From: an uncultured Flavobacteriaceae bacterium
GTDB taxonomy: Bacteria > Bacteroidota > Bacteroidia > Flavobacteriales > Flavobacteriaceae
Direction of reading: 5' to 3'
Assembly: GCA_947488435.1 (NCBI GenBank)
Contig: CANKZG010000001.1
Span: 1,728,308-1,792,307 of the forward strand
DNA: 64,000 bases
The position numbers were made by a program, and so were the translations under genes. Below the pieces are notes generated by a model. It did no database searches, was not told the origin of the DNA, and was given only the letters and a program-made list of their open reading frames with translations. Shown one piece after another: positions 1-8,223 of the stretch (position 1 is its first letter; every line of letters begins with the position of its first letter).

Positions 1-564
1 AATTGCCCAGGATTAAAGGTTGTAGTTCCTTCTAACCCTAATGATGCAAAAGGATTATTAAAATCTGCAATACGTGATGATGATCCTGTTATTTTTATGG
101 AATCAGAGCAAATGTATGGGGATAAAGGAGAGGTTCCGGAAGGAGAATATACCATTCCTTTAGGCGTAGCGGAAATTAAAAGAGAAGGAACAGATGTGAC
201 CATCGTTTCTTTTGGCAAGATAATTAAGGAGGCTTATACGGCGGCAGATGAATTGGCTAAGGAAGATATCAATTGCGAAATTATAGACTTACGAACGGTA
301 AAACCATTGGATTATGATGCTGTTCTTACCTCTGTAAAGAAGACAAATCGTTTGGTTGTTTTGGAAGAAGCATGGCCATTTGGAAATGTAGCAACTGAAA
401 TCACCTATCACATACAATCAAAAGCTTTTGATTACCTAGATGCACCTATCGAAAAAATAAATACTGCGGATACTCCGGCACCGTATTCCCCGGTATTATT
501 AGAAGAATGGTTGCCAAATCATGAAGATGTAATTAAGGCTGTTAAGAAAGTGTTATATCGATAA
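1..564 (+). CDS. pdhB: Pyruvate dehydrogenase E1 component, beta subunit (C-terminal part; 5' end outside window)
   Basis: The reading frame is open from base 1, so the gene begins upstream of the window; 187 codons plus the stop are visible. This is the transketolase-like beta subunit of the E1 enzyme that, with the alpha subunit and thiamine diphosphate, decarboxylates pyruvate and acetylates lipoamide on E2. Recognisable family features are a segment reading DDDPVIFMESEQMYG, the C-terminal transketolase domain with VSFGKI, DLRTVKPLD and LVVLEEAWPFGN, and a TPAPYSP motif close to the end. A branched-chain 2-oxo acid dehydrogenase beta subunit is the alternative, but the match to bacterial PdhB is closer by eye. 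A clear intrinsic terminator follows, so this is the last gene of its transcript. Confidence 0.93.
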   Translation, partial: NCPGLKVVVPSNPNDAKGLLKSAIRDDDPVIFMESEQMYGDKGEVPEGEYTIPLGVAEIKREGTDVTIVSFGKIIKEAYTAADELAKEDINCEIIDLRTVKPLDYDAVLTSVKKTNRLVVLEEAWPFGNVATEITYHIQSKAFDYLDAPIEKINTADTPAPYSPVLLEEWLPNHEDVIKAVKKVLYR

Positions 565-592
565 GAAAAACCGTAAGGGACAAGTATCTTAG

Positions 593-622
593 CTCCGTTG
601 ATCCTTGATCGACGGAGTTTTT
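593..622 (+). terminator. Intrinsic terminator after pdhB
   Basis: An 11-bp stem (CTCCGTTGATC against GATCGACGGAG, one G-T wobble) closes a 3-nt loop and is followed by TTTTT. It lies 29 bases after the pdhB stop and separates it from the next gene. Confidence 0.85.
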
Positions 623-733
623 GTTTCTAAAAAAGGAATGGTATTTGATAATAATTCTACTTAAAATTTAAATAAACCATAATTGTGCTTGCAGTTGGCA
701 TTAAAACCAGCGGTAGCATGCTTCGTAAATTAC

Positions 734-3229
734 ATGAAAAAATTACTATCTCTTTTTTTCTTTTTCACTTTCATTTTTGTTTTTTCTCAAACCAAGGTCG
801 GAGGTATAGTTGTTGATGAATCGGGTTCTCCGGTAGCATTTGCCAACGTTTTATTCAAAGGTTCTTCGGAAGGAACAATCACTAATGATAATGGACGATT
901 TTATATAGAATCTGATAACACTTATCAAACACTTGTAATTTCCTTTATAGGATACGAAACCAAAGAAATTTCGCTTACGGCAAAAGTGAATTATAATATG
1001 GAATTTGTGCTGATTGAAGGGAGTGAGCAACTCGATGAAGTAGTGGTTTATACCGGAAAACAGTCTAAAAAGAACAATCCTGCAATCGATATTTTACGAA
1101 AAATCTGGGCCAAGAAAAGGGTTAATGGGCTTAAAAAATTTAAGCAATACACGTATGATAAGTACGAAAAAATAGAATTTGATTTAAATACAATTGATAG
1201 TGCACTTATTAAAAGTAAAATTTTTAGAGGTCTAGAGTTTGTGTTTGACGATTTGGATACCTCAAGGATTACTGGTAAAACTTACCTTCCGGTATTTTTA
1301 AATGAAACTTTTTCAAAAGTATATGGCGATAACCTTTTGGATCAGGAAAAAGAAGATATTATCGGCGTAAATAATTCGGGTTATAGTGGGAATCAGGCTA
1401 TTACTGCCTTTATTGAAGATCTATATTCGGATTATGATATTTACAGTAATTATTTAAAATTCTTCGATAAAAGTTTTACCAGTCCATTATCTCGCACAGG
1501 GATTGATGTGTATAGTTATGTGCTTAACGATAGTACCTATATTGATAATAAATGGTGCTACAATATTATCTATTATCCACGACGAAAAAACGAACTTACG
1601 TTTAAAGGGGACTTTTGGGTAAATGACACCACTTTTGCCATCAAAAAAATTAATATGGAGGTGACAAAAAGTGCCAATATTAATTGGGTGAAAGAGATCT
1701 ATATAGAGCAGGACTTTGATGTGCTTAACGATTCGGTCTTTTTAATTAAAAGGGATTATATGTTGAGTGATTTCGCTTTTAGTAAAAAAGAAAAATCTAA
1801 AGGTGTATATGGAAAGCGAACTACAGTATATGATCGGTACAAGTTTGATGAGCCTAAACCAAAAAAGTTTTATGGAAAAGCATTGAATCCTTTTGATCCA
1901 CAGGTTTTTGCCAAAGGAGAGGAGTTTTGGAAGGCAAATCGGTTGGAAAAGTTAAATAAAGATGAGGAAGGAATATTTCAACTTATCGATACCCTAAAAA
2001 CAGTGCCAAAATTTAACACCTATTTTAAATTAGCCAGTGTGCTGGCTTCGGGATACTATGAAATTGATAAGTGGAATGTAGATATTGGTGATGTTTTTAG
2101 CACTTTTGGGTTTAATGATGCGGAAGGCGTGCGGCTTAGGGCAGGTGCTCGAACCTTTTTTGGACCCAACGATCCGTGGCGATTAGAAGGGTATACCGCC
2201 TATGGATTTAGCGATAAAAAGTTTAAATATGGGATTTCAGGAAAATGGTTGATCGATAAAAAAAGTCGTTTAATTATCTCTGGAGGAAACCGTCGTGATG
2301 TAGAACAATTGGGACTTAGCCTTACTTCAACAAACGATGTTTTAGGAAGGAGTGTGGCCTCCTCCTCAGTGTTAACCGTAGGGTCCAATGATCGTTTAAC
2401 GAATATTAACCTCACTACGTTTAATATAGAGTTGGAACCGGTTAAGAATTTCCGTGTGCGATTGGGAAGCTCCCTTAGAACCTTGAGCTCCGCCTTGCCA
2501 GAAGTATTTAGTTTAGATTATGTGGATACATCTTCTCCGACGGGAATATCATCGCGGGTGAAACAATTTGATTTAAGTACGCAGTTAATTTATCAACCCG
2601 GGAGGCGAGTCATTGGTCAAGGAGTGGAACCTAGAAATATCAACACAAATTTCAGTACACTCTTATTAAACTTCACAACGGGAATAGAAGGAATCTTGGA
2701 AAGTGATTTTGATTATCAACGATTGCAATTTTCATACACGCAACCATGGCAGTTAGGAGGCTTTGGAAGGTTGCTAAGTACAGTTGAGGTTGGAAGAACT
2801 TTTGGTGAAGTTCCACTGTCTTTATTAAATGTAATTCCTGGGAATCAGACCCTGTTTTCAATATATAACACCTTTCCAAATCTCGACTTCTATGAATTTG
2901 TAACAGATACTTATGTCTCTGTGCATTTTGAACATAATTTTAATGGACGAATTTTTTCAAGGATTCCTGTATTGCGAAAATTAAATCTTAGAGAAATTGT
3001 TGGCTTGAGAGGGGCTTGGGGTAGTTTGTCTGATGAAAATATCGCTTTAAATAGCCCAACGAATATAATTCTGCAGGCCCCCGATGAACAGATTTATTAC
3101 GAATACTCTTTTGGAATTGGAAATATTTTCAAAATATTTAGAATCGATTTCAACTTTCGAGGAAATTACTTAGATAGTCCAAATGCACGACCTTTTAGTG
3201 TTACCGGAACCTTTGGCTTTTTCTTTTAG
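734..3229 (+). CDS. DUF5686 outer-membrane protein with carboxypeptidase-regulatory-like N-terminal domain
   Basis: An 831-residue exported protein. I chose the ATG at 734 because it begins a standard signal peptide (MKKLLSLFFFFTFIFVFSQ, cleavage after the SQ); the longer frame from a TTG at 683 would hide that signal. Residues about 20-100 form a CarboxypepD_reg-like beta-sandwich (VGGIVVDESGSPVAFANVLF, then FIGYETKEI). The remainder matches the DUF5686 architecture, ending in an amphipathic beta-barrel-like region with the aromatic terminal residues FGFFF typical of outer-membrane proteins. DUF5686 proteins are common in Bacteroidota and their substrate is not established. It stands alone between a terminator and ppa. 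Confidence 0.88.
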   Translation: MKKLLSLFFFFTFIFVFSQTKVGGIVVDESGSPVAFANVLFKGSSEGTITNDNGRFYIESDNTYQTLVISFIGYETKEISLTAKVNYNMEFVLIEGSEQLDEVVVYTGKQSKKNNPAIDILRKIWAKKRVNGLKKFKQYTYDKYEKIEFDLNTIDSALIKSKIFRGLEFVFDDLDTSRITGKTYLPVFLNETFSKVYGDNLLDQEKEDIIGVNNSGYSGNQAITAFIEDLYSDYDIYSNYLKFFDKSFTSPLSRTGIDVYSYVLNDSTYIDNKWCYNIIYYPRRKNELTFKGDFWVNDTTFAIKKINMEVTKSANINWVKEIYIEQDFDVLNDSVFLIKRDYMLSDFAFSKKEKSKGVYGKRTTVYDRYKFDEPKPKKFYGKALNPFDPQVFAKGEEFWKANRLEKLNKDEEGIFQLIDTLKTVPKFNTYFKLASVLASGYYEIDKWNVDIGDVFSTFGFNDAEGVRLRAGARTFFGPNDPWRLEGYTAYGFSDKKFKYGISGKWLIDKKSRLIISGGNRRDVEQLGLSLTSTNDVLGRSVASSSVLTVGSNDRLTNINLTTFNIELEPVKNFRVRLGSSLRTLSSALPEVFSLDYVDTSSPTGISSRVKQFDLSTQLIYQPGRRVIGQGVEPRNINTNFSTLLLNFTTGIEGILESDFDYQRLQFSYTQPWQLGGFGRLLSTVEVGRTFGEVPLSLLNVIPGNQTLFSIYNTFPNLDFYEFVTDTYVSVHFEHNFNGRIFSRIPVLRKLNLREIVGLRGAWGSLSDENIALNSPTNIILQAPDEQIYYEYSFGIGNIFKIFRIDFNFRGNYLDSPNARPFSVTGTFGFFF

Positions 3230-3288
3230 CAGTCTTCGTATCATTAATTATTACATTTTCAACTATATTTAACCTAAAGAACAAGACC

Positions 3289-3816
3289 ATGAGCAACGAA
3301 GAAATAAGCTCTTTTGATGTATTGATTGAAATACCAAAGGGAAGTAGAAATAAATACGAATACGATTTTGAATTAAAAAAAGTTCGGTATGATCGCATGA
3401 TATTCTCATCGATGATGTATCCGGCAGATTATGGTTTTGTTCCTGAAACTTTAGCTTTAGATGGGGATCCGTTGGATGTTCTAGTATTGGTTACGGAACC
3501 TACTTTTCCAGGTTGTGTTATGGAAGTAAAACCGATCGGTGTGTTTCACATGACAGATGAGAAGGGACCAGATGAAAAAGTAATTTGCGTTCCGGTATCA
3601 GATCCGATCTGGAATAGACTTAATGATTTAAGCGAATTGAATCCACATTTGATTAAGGAAATAGAACATTTCTTTAAGGTATATAAGGATTTGGAAAAGA
3701 AAAAAGTAGATGTAGGAGGTTGGGGTAATGTTGATGAAGCCAAAGAAATTGTGAAAAAATGCATACAGCGTTTTGTTGATAGTGATGTCCCTACAAAGGA
3801 AGTAAGTATTAAGTGA
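3289..3816 (+). CDS. ppa: Inorganic pyrophosphatase, family I
   Basis: A 175-residue soluble enzyme that hydrolyses pyrophosphate to two phosphates with Mg2+. The family I signature DGDPLDVLV is present with its metal-binding aspartates, as are EIPKGSRNKYEYD near the N-terminus (substrate-binding Lys and Glu), YPADYGFVPET, and a late HFFKVYKDLE segment. Length is usual for bacterial family I enzymes. The gene is followed by a strong terminator and then by the gene for the membrane-bound pyrophosphatase, so two unrelated pyrophosphatases sit side by side. Confidence 0.96.
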   Translation: MSNEEISSFDVLIEIPKGSRNKYEYDFELKKVRYDRMIFSSMMYPADYGFVPETLALDGDPLDVLVLVTEPTFPGCVMEVKPIGVFHMTDEKGPDEKVICVPVSDPIWNRLNDLSELNPHLIKEIEHFFKVYKDLEKKKVDVGGWGNVDEAKEIVKKCIQRFVDSDVPTKEVSIK

Positions 3817-3841
3817 TAATAAAATCTTTAGCCGAAAGGAT

Positions 3842-3878
3842 AAAAAAAGCAATATCATACCTCGATATTGCTTTTTTT
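3842..3878 (+). terminator. Intrinsic terminator between ppa and hppA
   Basis: A 15-bp perfect inverted repeat (AAAAAAAGCAATATC / GATATTGCTTTTTTT) around a 7-nt loop, with the T-run included in the 3' arm. The symmetric A and T runs would let it work in both directions. Confidence 0.88.
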
Positions 3879-3895
3879 ATTCTATGGGTTTTCAT

Positions 3896-3903
3896 TACTT
3901 TTG
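3896..3903 (+). promoter_or_regulatory. Likely -7 promoter box of hppA (TACTTTTG)
   Basis: TACTTTTG fits the Bacteroidota -7 consensus TAnnTTTG and lies 28 bases before the hppA start at 3932, just after the ppa terminator. A well-spaced -33 TTG is not obvious: the nearest, at 3868-3870, is 25 bases upstream of the box. Confidence 0.5.
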
Positions 3904-3931
3904 CCCAGCTAAATATTTAACAAGCAAACAA

Positions 3932-6343
3932 ATGGGATCAATGATGATTTATATGCCAATAGTAATGGCAGTGTTAGGTTTACTTTATATGGTAATCAAG
4001 AAATCTTGGGTAATGAAACAAGATGCCGGAGATGGAAAAATGAAAGAGATTTCAGATCATATCTATGAAGGTGCCTTAGCATTCTTAAACGCAGAATACA
4101 GATTACTTGCAATTTTTGTTCTTATCGTAAGTATTGCCTTAGCAGCAGTATCTGTGATTGTGCCAACAACGCACTGGCTTATAGTTGTTGCCTTTATTTT
4201 TGGTGCATTTTTCTCAGCTTTAGCTGGAAATATGGGTATGAAAATAGCAACAAAAACTAACGTTAGAACTACACAAGCTGCACGCACAAGTTTACCGCAA
4301 GCTTTAAAGATCTCATTTGGTGGAGGTACCGTTATGGGACTGGGAGTAGCTGGTTTGGCAGTATTAGGATTAACGGCATTTTTTATATTATTCTTCCACT
4401 TTTTTATGAACGGTAGTTGGTCTTCTACAGATGATATGACTATTGTTTTAGAAACCTTAGCAGGCTTTTCTTTAGGAGCAGAATCAATCGCTTTATTTGC
4501 ACGTGTTGGTGGAGGTATTTATACCAAGGCAGCAGATGTAGGAGCCGATTTGGTGGGGAAAGTAGAAGCGGGTATTCCGGAAGATGATCCAAGAAACCCT
4601 GCTACGATTGCAGATAATGTAGGTGATAATGTGGGCGATGTTGCAGGAATGGGAGCGGACTTGTTTGGTTCGTATGTAGCGACGGTTTTAGCCGCAATGG
4701 TATTAGGAAACTATGTTATTAAGGATATGGGTGGCGCTATTGATGATGCGTTTGGAGGTATCGGTCCTATTTTATTACCAATGGCCATTGCAGGTGCTGG
4801 AATTATTATTTCAGTAATTGGTACCATGCTGGTTAAAATTAAAAATAATGATGCTAAAGAAGCACAAGTAATGGGTGCTTTAAACATAGGTAACTGGGTA
4901 TCTATTGCCTTAGTAGCGGTATCTTGTTTTGCATTGGTTAAGTGGATGCTTCCTGAAACGATGCAAATGGAATTCTTTGGTGAAGGAATTCAGGAAATAT
5001 CTTCCCTTCGTGTTTTTGCAGCTACTATTATTGGACTTATAGTTGGTGGATTTATATCATCAGTTACCGAGTATTATACTGGATTAGGTAAAAAACCAAT
5101 CTTAAAAATTGTTCAACAATCAAGTACGGGTGCAGGAACCAACATCATTGCTGGTTTAGCTACAGGAATGATATCTACATTTCCATCCGTATTATTATTT
5201 GCAGGAGCAATTTGGGCGTCTTACGCCTTTGCAGGATTTTACGGAGTAGCGTTAGCAGCATCGGCAATGATGGCTACAACAGCAATGCAATTGGCTATTG
5301 ATGCTTTCGGACCCATATCTGACAATGCCGGTGGTATTGCTGAAATGAGTGAGCAAGAACCAGTGGTACGTGAACGTACTGATATTTTAGATTCCGTAGG
5401 AAATACCACTGCAGCTACAGGAAAAGGATTTGCCATTGCATCTGCAGCACTTACATCCTTAGCATTATTTGCAGCCTATGTAACTTTTACAGGAATAGAT
5501 GGTATTAACATATTTAAGGCTCCGGTTTTAGCCATGTTATTTGTAGGAGGTATGATACCAGTGGTATTTTCGGCCTTGGCTATGAATGCGGTAGGTAAAG
5601 CTGCCATGGAAATGGTACAGGAAGTACGCCGTCAGTTTAAGGAAATAGCAGGAATTATGGAAGGTACTGGGAAACCAGAATATGATAAGTGCGTTGCTAT
5701 ATCTACGCAGGCTTCGTTGAAAGAAATGATGCTTCCTGGATTACTCACTATCGGATTTCCACTGTTAATTACCTTTGTTCCAATGCTTATTGGAATGAAC
5801 AACCAAGCTATAGCAGAAATGCTGGGAGGATATATGGCAGGAGTTACCGTAAGTGGTGTGTTATGGGCTATTTTCCAAAACAACGCTGGAGGTGCCTGGG
5901 ACAATGCTAAGAAATCTTTTGAAGCTGGGGTAATGATTAATGGAGAAATGACCTATAAAGGTTCTGATGCCCATAAAGCAGCTGTTACTGGAGATACCGT
6001 TGGAGATCCATTTAAAGATACTTCTGGACCTTCTATGAATATCTTAATTAAGCTTACTTGTTTAATCGGGTTAGTGATAGCGCCAATTTTAGGGGGTCAT
6101 ACAGAATCTGGAGTAGCGGTAACAAAGGATGAAATTAAGGTCGAAATGAACGTGTCTTCGGATGATATTGCTCAAGCCACAGTAGTTTACACGACAACGG
6201 TTAATGGAGTTGCGGAAACCAAAGAAATTACATTTTCAGGGGCTAAAGAAGAAGTAGAAGCTGAATTAAAAGCATTTGAGGCAACTACTAAAGATGCAAA
6301 TGGAGAAGTTCTTAAAACCATAGAAAAAGTAGATATTAGATAA
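3932..6343 (+). CDS. hppA: Membrane-bound ion-translocating pyrophosphatase (K+-dependent type)
   Basis: An 803-residue polytopic membrane protein that couples pyrophosphate hydrolysis to export of Na+ and/or H+. The start at 3932 ([11 protein letters not shown]) places the first membrane helix at the N-terminus; an upstream frame from 3884 would overlap the promoter. The catalytic signature [11 protein letters not shown] and the acidic stretch [20 protein letters not shown] bind Mg-PPi. The segment [12 protein letters not shown] has Ala where K+-independent enzymes carry Lys, so by the known family rule this enzyme should need K+, the group that includes Na+ pumps. After the last helix ([12 protein letters not shown]) about 75 extra, mostly acidic residues follow as a soluble tail. 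Confidence 0.95.
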   Translation: MGSMMIYMPIVMAVLGLLYMVIKKSWVMKQDAGDGKMKEISDHIYEGALAFLNAEYRLLAIFVLIVSIALAAVSVIVPTTHWLIVVAFIFGAFFSALAGNMGMKIATKTNVRTTQAARTSLPQALKISFGGGTVMGLGVAGLAVLGLTAFFILFFHFFMNGSWSSTDDMTIVLETLAGFSLGAESIALFARVGGGIYTKAADVGADLVGKVEAGIPEDDPRNPATIADNVGDNVGDVAGMGADLFGSYVATVLAAMVLGNYVIKDMGGAIDDAFGGIGPILLPMAIAGAGIIISVIGTMLVKIKNNDAKEAQVMGALNIGNWVSIALVAVSCFALVKWMLPETMQMEFFGEGIQEISSLRVFAATIIGLIVGGFISSVTEYYTGLGKKPILKIVQQSSTGAGTNIIAGLATGMISTFPSVLLFAGAIWASYAFAGFYGVALAASAMMATTAMQLAIDAFGPISDNAGGIAEMSEQEPVVRERTDILDSVGNTTAATGKGFAIASAALTSLALFAAYVTFTGIDGINIFKAPVLAMLFVGGMIPVVFSALAMNAVGKAAMEMVQEVRRQFKEIAGIMEGTGKPEYDKCVAISTQASLKEMMLPGLLTIGFPLLITFVPMLIGMNNQAIAEMLGGYMAGVTVSGVLWAIFQNNAGGAWDNAKKSFEAGVMINGEMTYKGSDAHKAAVTGDTVGDPFKDTSGPSMNILIKLTCLIGLVIAPILGGHTESGVAVTKDEIKVEMNVSSDDIAQATVVYTTTVNGVAETKEITFSGAKEEVEAELKAFEATTKDANGEVLKTIEKVDIR

Positions 6344-6374
6344 CAGTAAATAGTTTTTAATATATCATTGAATA

Positions 6375-6413
6375 CTAAAAAAGGCTGATACCATCTGGTT
6401 TAGCCTTTTTTAG
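6375..6413. terminator. Bidirectional terminator between hppA and the deoxynucleoside kinase gene
   Basis: A perfect 12-bp inverted repeat (CTAAAAAAGGCT / AGCCTTTTTTAG) between two convergent genes. A-run and T-run flank the stem symmetrically, so it can end transcripts from both sides. Confidence 0.85.
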
Positions 6414-6474
6414 TTTTATGGATTTAATAGGTTTAGAGCGGTAAAATAGATGCTACACCTCTAGTATAAGTGTA

Positions 6475-7089
6475 TTAGAATAGTCCGTTAATTTCAGCAT
6501 CTATTTTGTGTATCACTTGCCCTAAATCTTCAGGATTATCTACGAAATTTAGATTGTCAACATTAATGACTAGAAGCTTCCCTCGCTCATATCCTTCAAT
6601 CCAAGCTTCATATCGCTCGTTCAAACGACTGAGATAGTCAATTGAAATCGTGTTTTCATATTCCCGACCTCTTTTATGAATTTGCCCGACTAAATTTGGA
6701 ATCGAACTTCTTAAATAAATAAGTAAATCAGGAGGCTGCACTAAACTTTCCATAAGATCAAAAAGACTGGAATAGTTTTTAAAATCTCGATTTGTCATTA
6801 GCCCCATTGCATGAAGGTTGGGTGCAAATATATGTGCGTCTTCATAAATGGTTCTATCCTGAATGATGTTTTTACCGCTTTGTCGAATTTGTAAAATTTG
6901 TCGAAACCTACTATTTAAAAAGTAAATCTGTAAGTTAAAACTCCAACGTTCCATTTGGGTATAGAAATCGTCTAAATACGGATTGTCAACTACATCTTCA
7001 AAATGAGCCTCCCATTTATAATGTTTGGAAAGTAATCGTGTAAGCGTTGTTTTTCCTGCACCAATATTCCCGGCAACTGCAATATGCAT
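6475..7089 (-). CDS. Deoxynucleoside kinase (dNK/dGK-dAK family)
   Basis: A 204-residue cytoplasmic kinase that phosphorylates deoxyribonucleosides for nucleotide salvage. It starts with the P-loop AVAGNIGAGKTT (residues about 4-15), has the ERWSFNLQIYFLNSRF helix of the dNK fold, and the catalytic and substrate-specificity segment IIQDRTIYEDAHIFA, followed by the basic lid (HKRGREYE). Which deoxynucleoside it prefers cannot be read from this; bacterial relatives are mostly deoxyadenosine/deoxyguanosine kinases. It is monocistronic, convergent with hppA. Confidence 0.9.
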   Translation of the reverse strand: MHIAVAGNIGAGKTTLTRLLSKHYKWEAHFEDVVDNPYLDDFYTQMERWSFNLQIYFLNSRFRQILQIRQSGKNIIQDRTIYEDAHIFAPNLHAMGLMTNRDFKNYSSLFDLMESLVQPPDLLIYLRSSIPNLVGQIHKRGREYENTISIDYLSRLNERYEAWIEGYERGKLLVINVDNLNFVDNPEDLGQVIHKIDAEINGLF

Positions 7090-7314
7090 ACTTTACTTAT
7101 CGTTTGAGTTGGTTAATTTTTTTTAGGGGGAGTACAATATACAAAGTATAACGGGTTCGCAAAAAAATAAAGGATGAAATACCTAAGATAAATTTAATCT
7201 TGGAATAATGTTTTTTGACACGGTTTTTATAAAACTGTTAAAGTTTTATTTTTTCAATTTACCGCTTAAACCAAAAGCAATTATTTTAGTCTAAAAAGCA
7301 TAAACAAAAACACG

Positions 7315-8223
7315 ATGAAAAAAACAGCACTATTATTACTGGCGGTAATTGGTTGTATAAAAGTTGTTGAAGCACAGGATTTTCAGGGCAAAGTAATCTA
7401 TCAAAGTAAGACTACAACAGACCTTAATTTAGATGGTCGGCAAATACCCGAAGAACAAAAGCAGCGTATTCTAGAACGTGTAAAAAATGCCACAGAGCAG
7501 AGTTTTGAACTTAGTTTTGATCGCACTGCTTCACTATATGTTAGAGAACAAAAATTAGATGCACCCTCGGCTGGACCTAATGGTAGAGGTGGATTTCGTT
7601 TTGCATTTGCTGGGGGAGGAAACGGGAAGTATTACAAAAATGTGCAAAACCAAAACTATGTAAATGAATCTGAACTGTTTGGGAAGCAGTTTCTGATTAA
7701 AGATAGTTTGATTAATTGGGAATGGAAACTGGGTTCTGAGACAAAAAAGATCGGGGACTATGTTTGTTATAAAGCCACTGCGGTAAGAAAAGCAGATACC
7801 ATAAGTTTTGCCAATTTTCGACGATTTCGAGGAAACAACAGGCCCGAACGCCAGGCTAGAAGAAATGATACCATTCAAAGAGATTCTACAAAGAGTAACT
7901 CACTTTTATCTCGAATTGAAGCCCCCAAGGATCGAACGATTACTGCTTGGTATGCTCCTGAAATCCCAATTAACCAAGGACCTGGCCCGTATTGGGGGTT
8001 ACCCGGTTTAATTCTTGAAGTAAATGATGGGCGAACTGCCATTCTGTGCAACAAAATTGTCTTAAACTCAACGGAAAAAGAAGAAATAAAGGCACCATCA
8101 AAAGGTAAAAAAGTTAACCAAGAGGAATACGACAAAATCTTGGCTGAAAAAATGAAAGAAATGTCAGAACGCTTTAGAAATGGTAATAGGAGAAGTGGAA
8201 ATGGTCCAAGAATTAGAGGTTAA
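7315..8223 (+). CDS. GLPGLI family secreted protein (copy 1)
   Basis: A 302-residue exported protein with a signal peptide (MKKTALLLLAVIGCIKVVEAQ) and the family hallmark WGLPGLILEVNDG near residue 225, preceded by ITAWYAPEIPINQGPGPYWG. Family function is not established. Its stop codon overlaps the start of the next gene by one base (TAATG), so the two are translationally coupled. A paralogue with the same arrangement lies at 13262-14104. The 225-bp divergent gap upstream holds no copy of the GTTAAC triplet found before copy 2. Confidence 0.92.
   Translation: MKKTALLLLAVIGCIKVVEAQDFQGKVIYQSKTTTDLNLDGRQIPEEQKQRILERVKNATEQSFELSFDRTASLYVREQKLDAPSAGPNGRGGFRFAFAGGGNGKYYKNVQNQNYVNESELFGKQFLIKDSLINWEWKLGSETKKIGDYVCYKATAVRKADTISFANFRRFRGNNRPERQARRNDTIQRDSTKSNSLLSRIEAPKDRTITAWYAPEIPINQGPGPYWGLPGLILEVNDGRTAILCNKIVLNSTEKEEIKAPSKGKKVNQEEYDKILAEKMKEMSERFRNGNRRSGNGPRIRG

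Noticed and set aside
683-733. An N-terminal extension of the DUF5686 protein from a TTG
   Set aside because: The ATG at 734 gives a normal signal peptide directly; the extension would mask it.
3884-3931. An N-terminal extension of the membrane pyrophosphatase
   Set aside because: It overlaps the TACTTTTG promoter box and adds residues before the first membrane helix that the family does not have.
7200-7300. A possible second regulator site upstream of GLPGLI copy 1
   Set aside because: GTTAAA and GGTTTT occur here, but not as GTTAAC and not at 10-bp spacing, so they do not match the triplet before copy 2.
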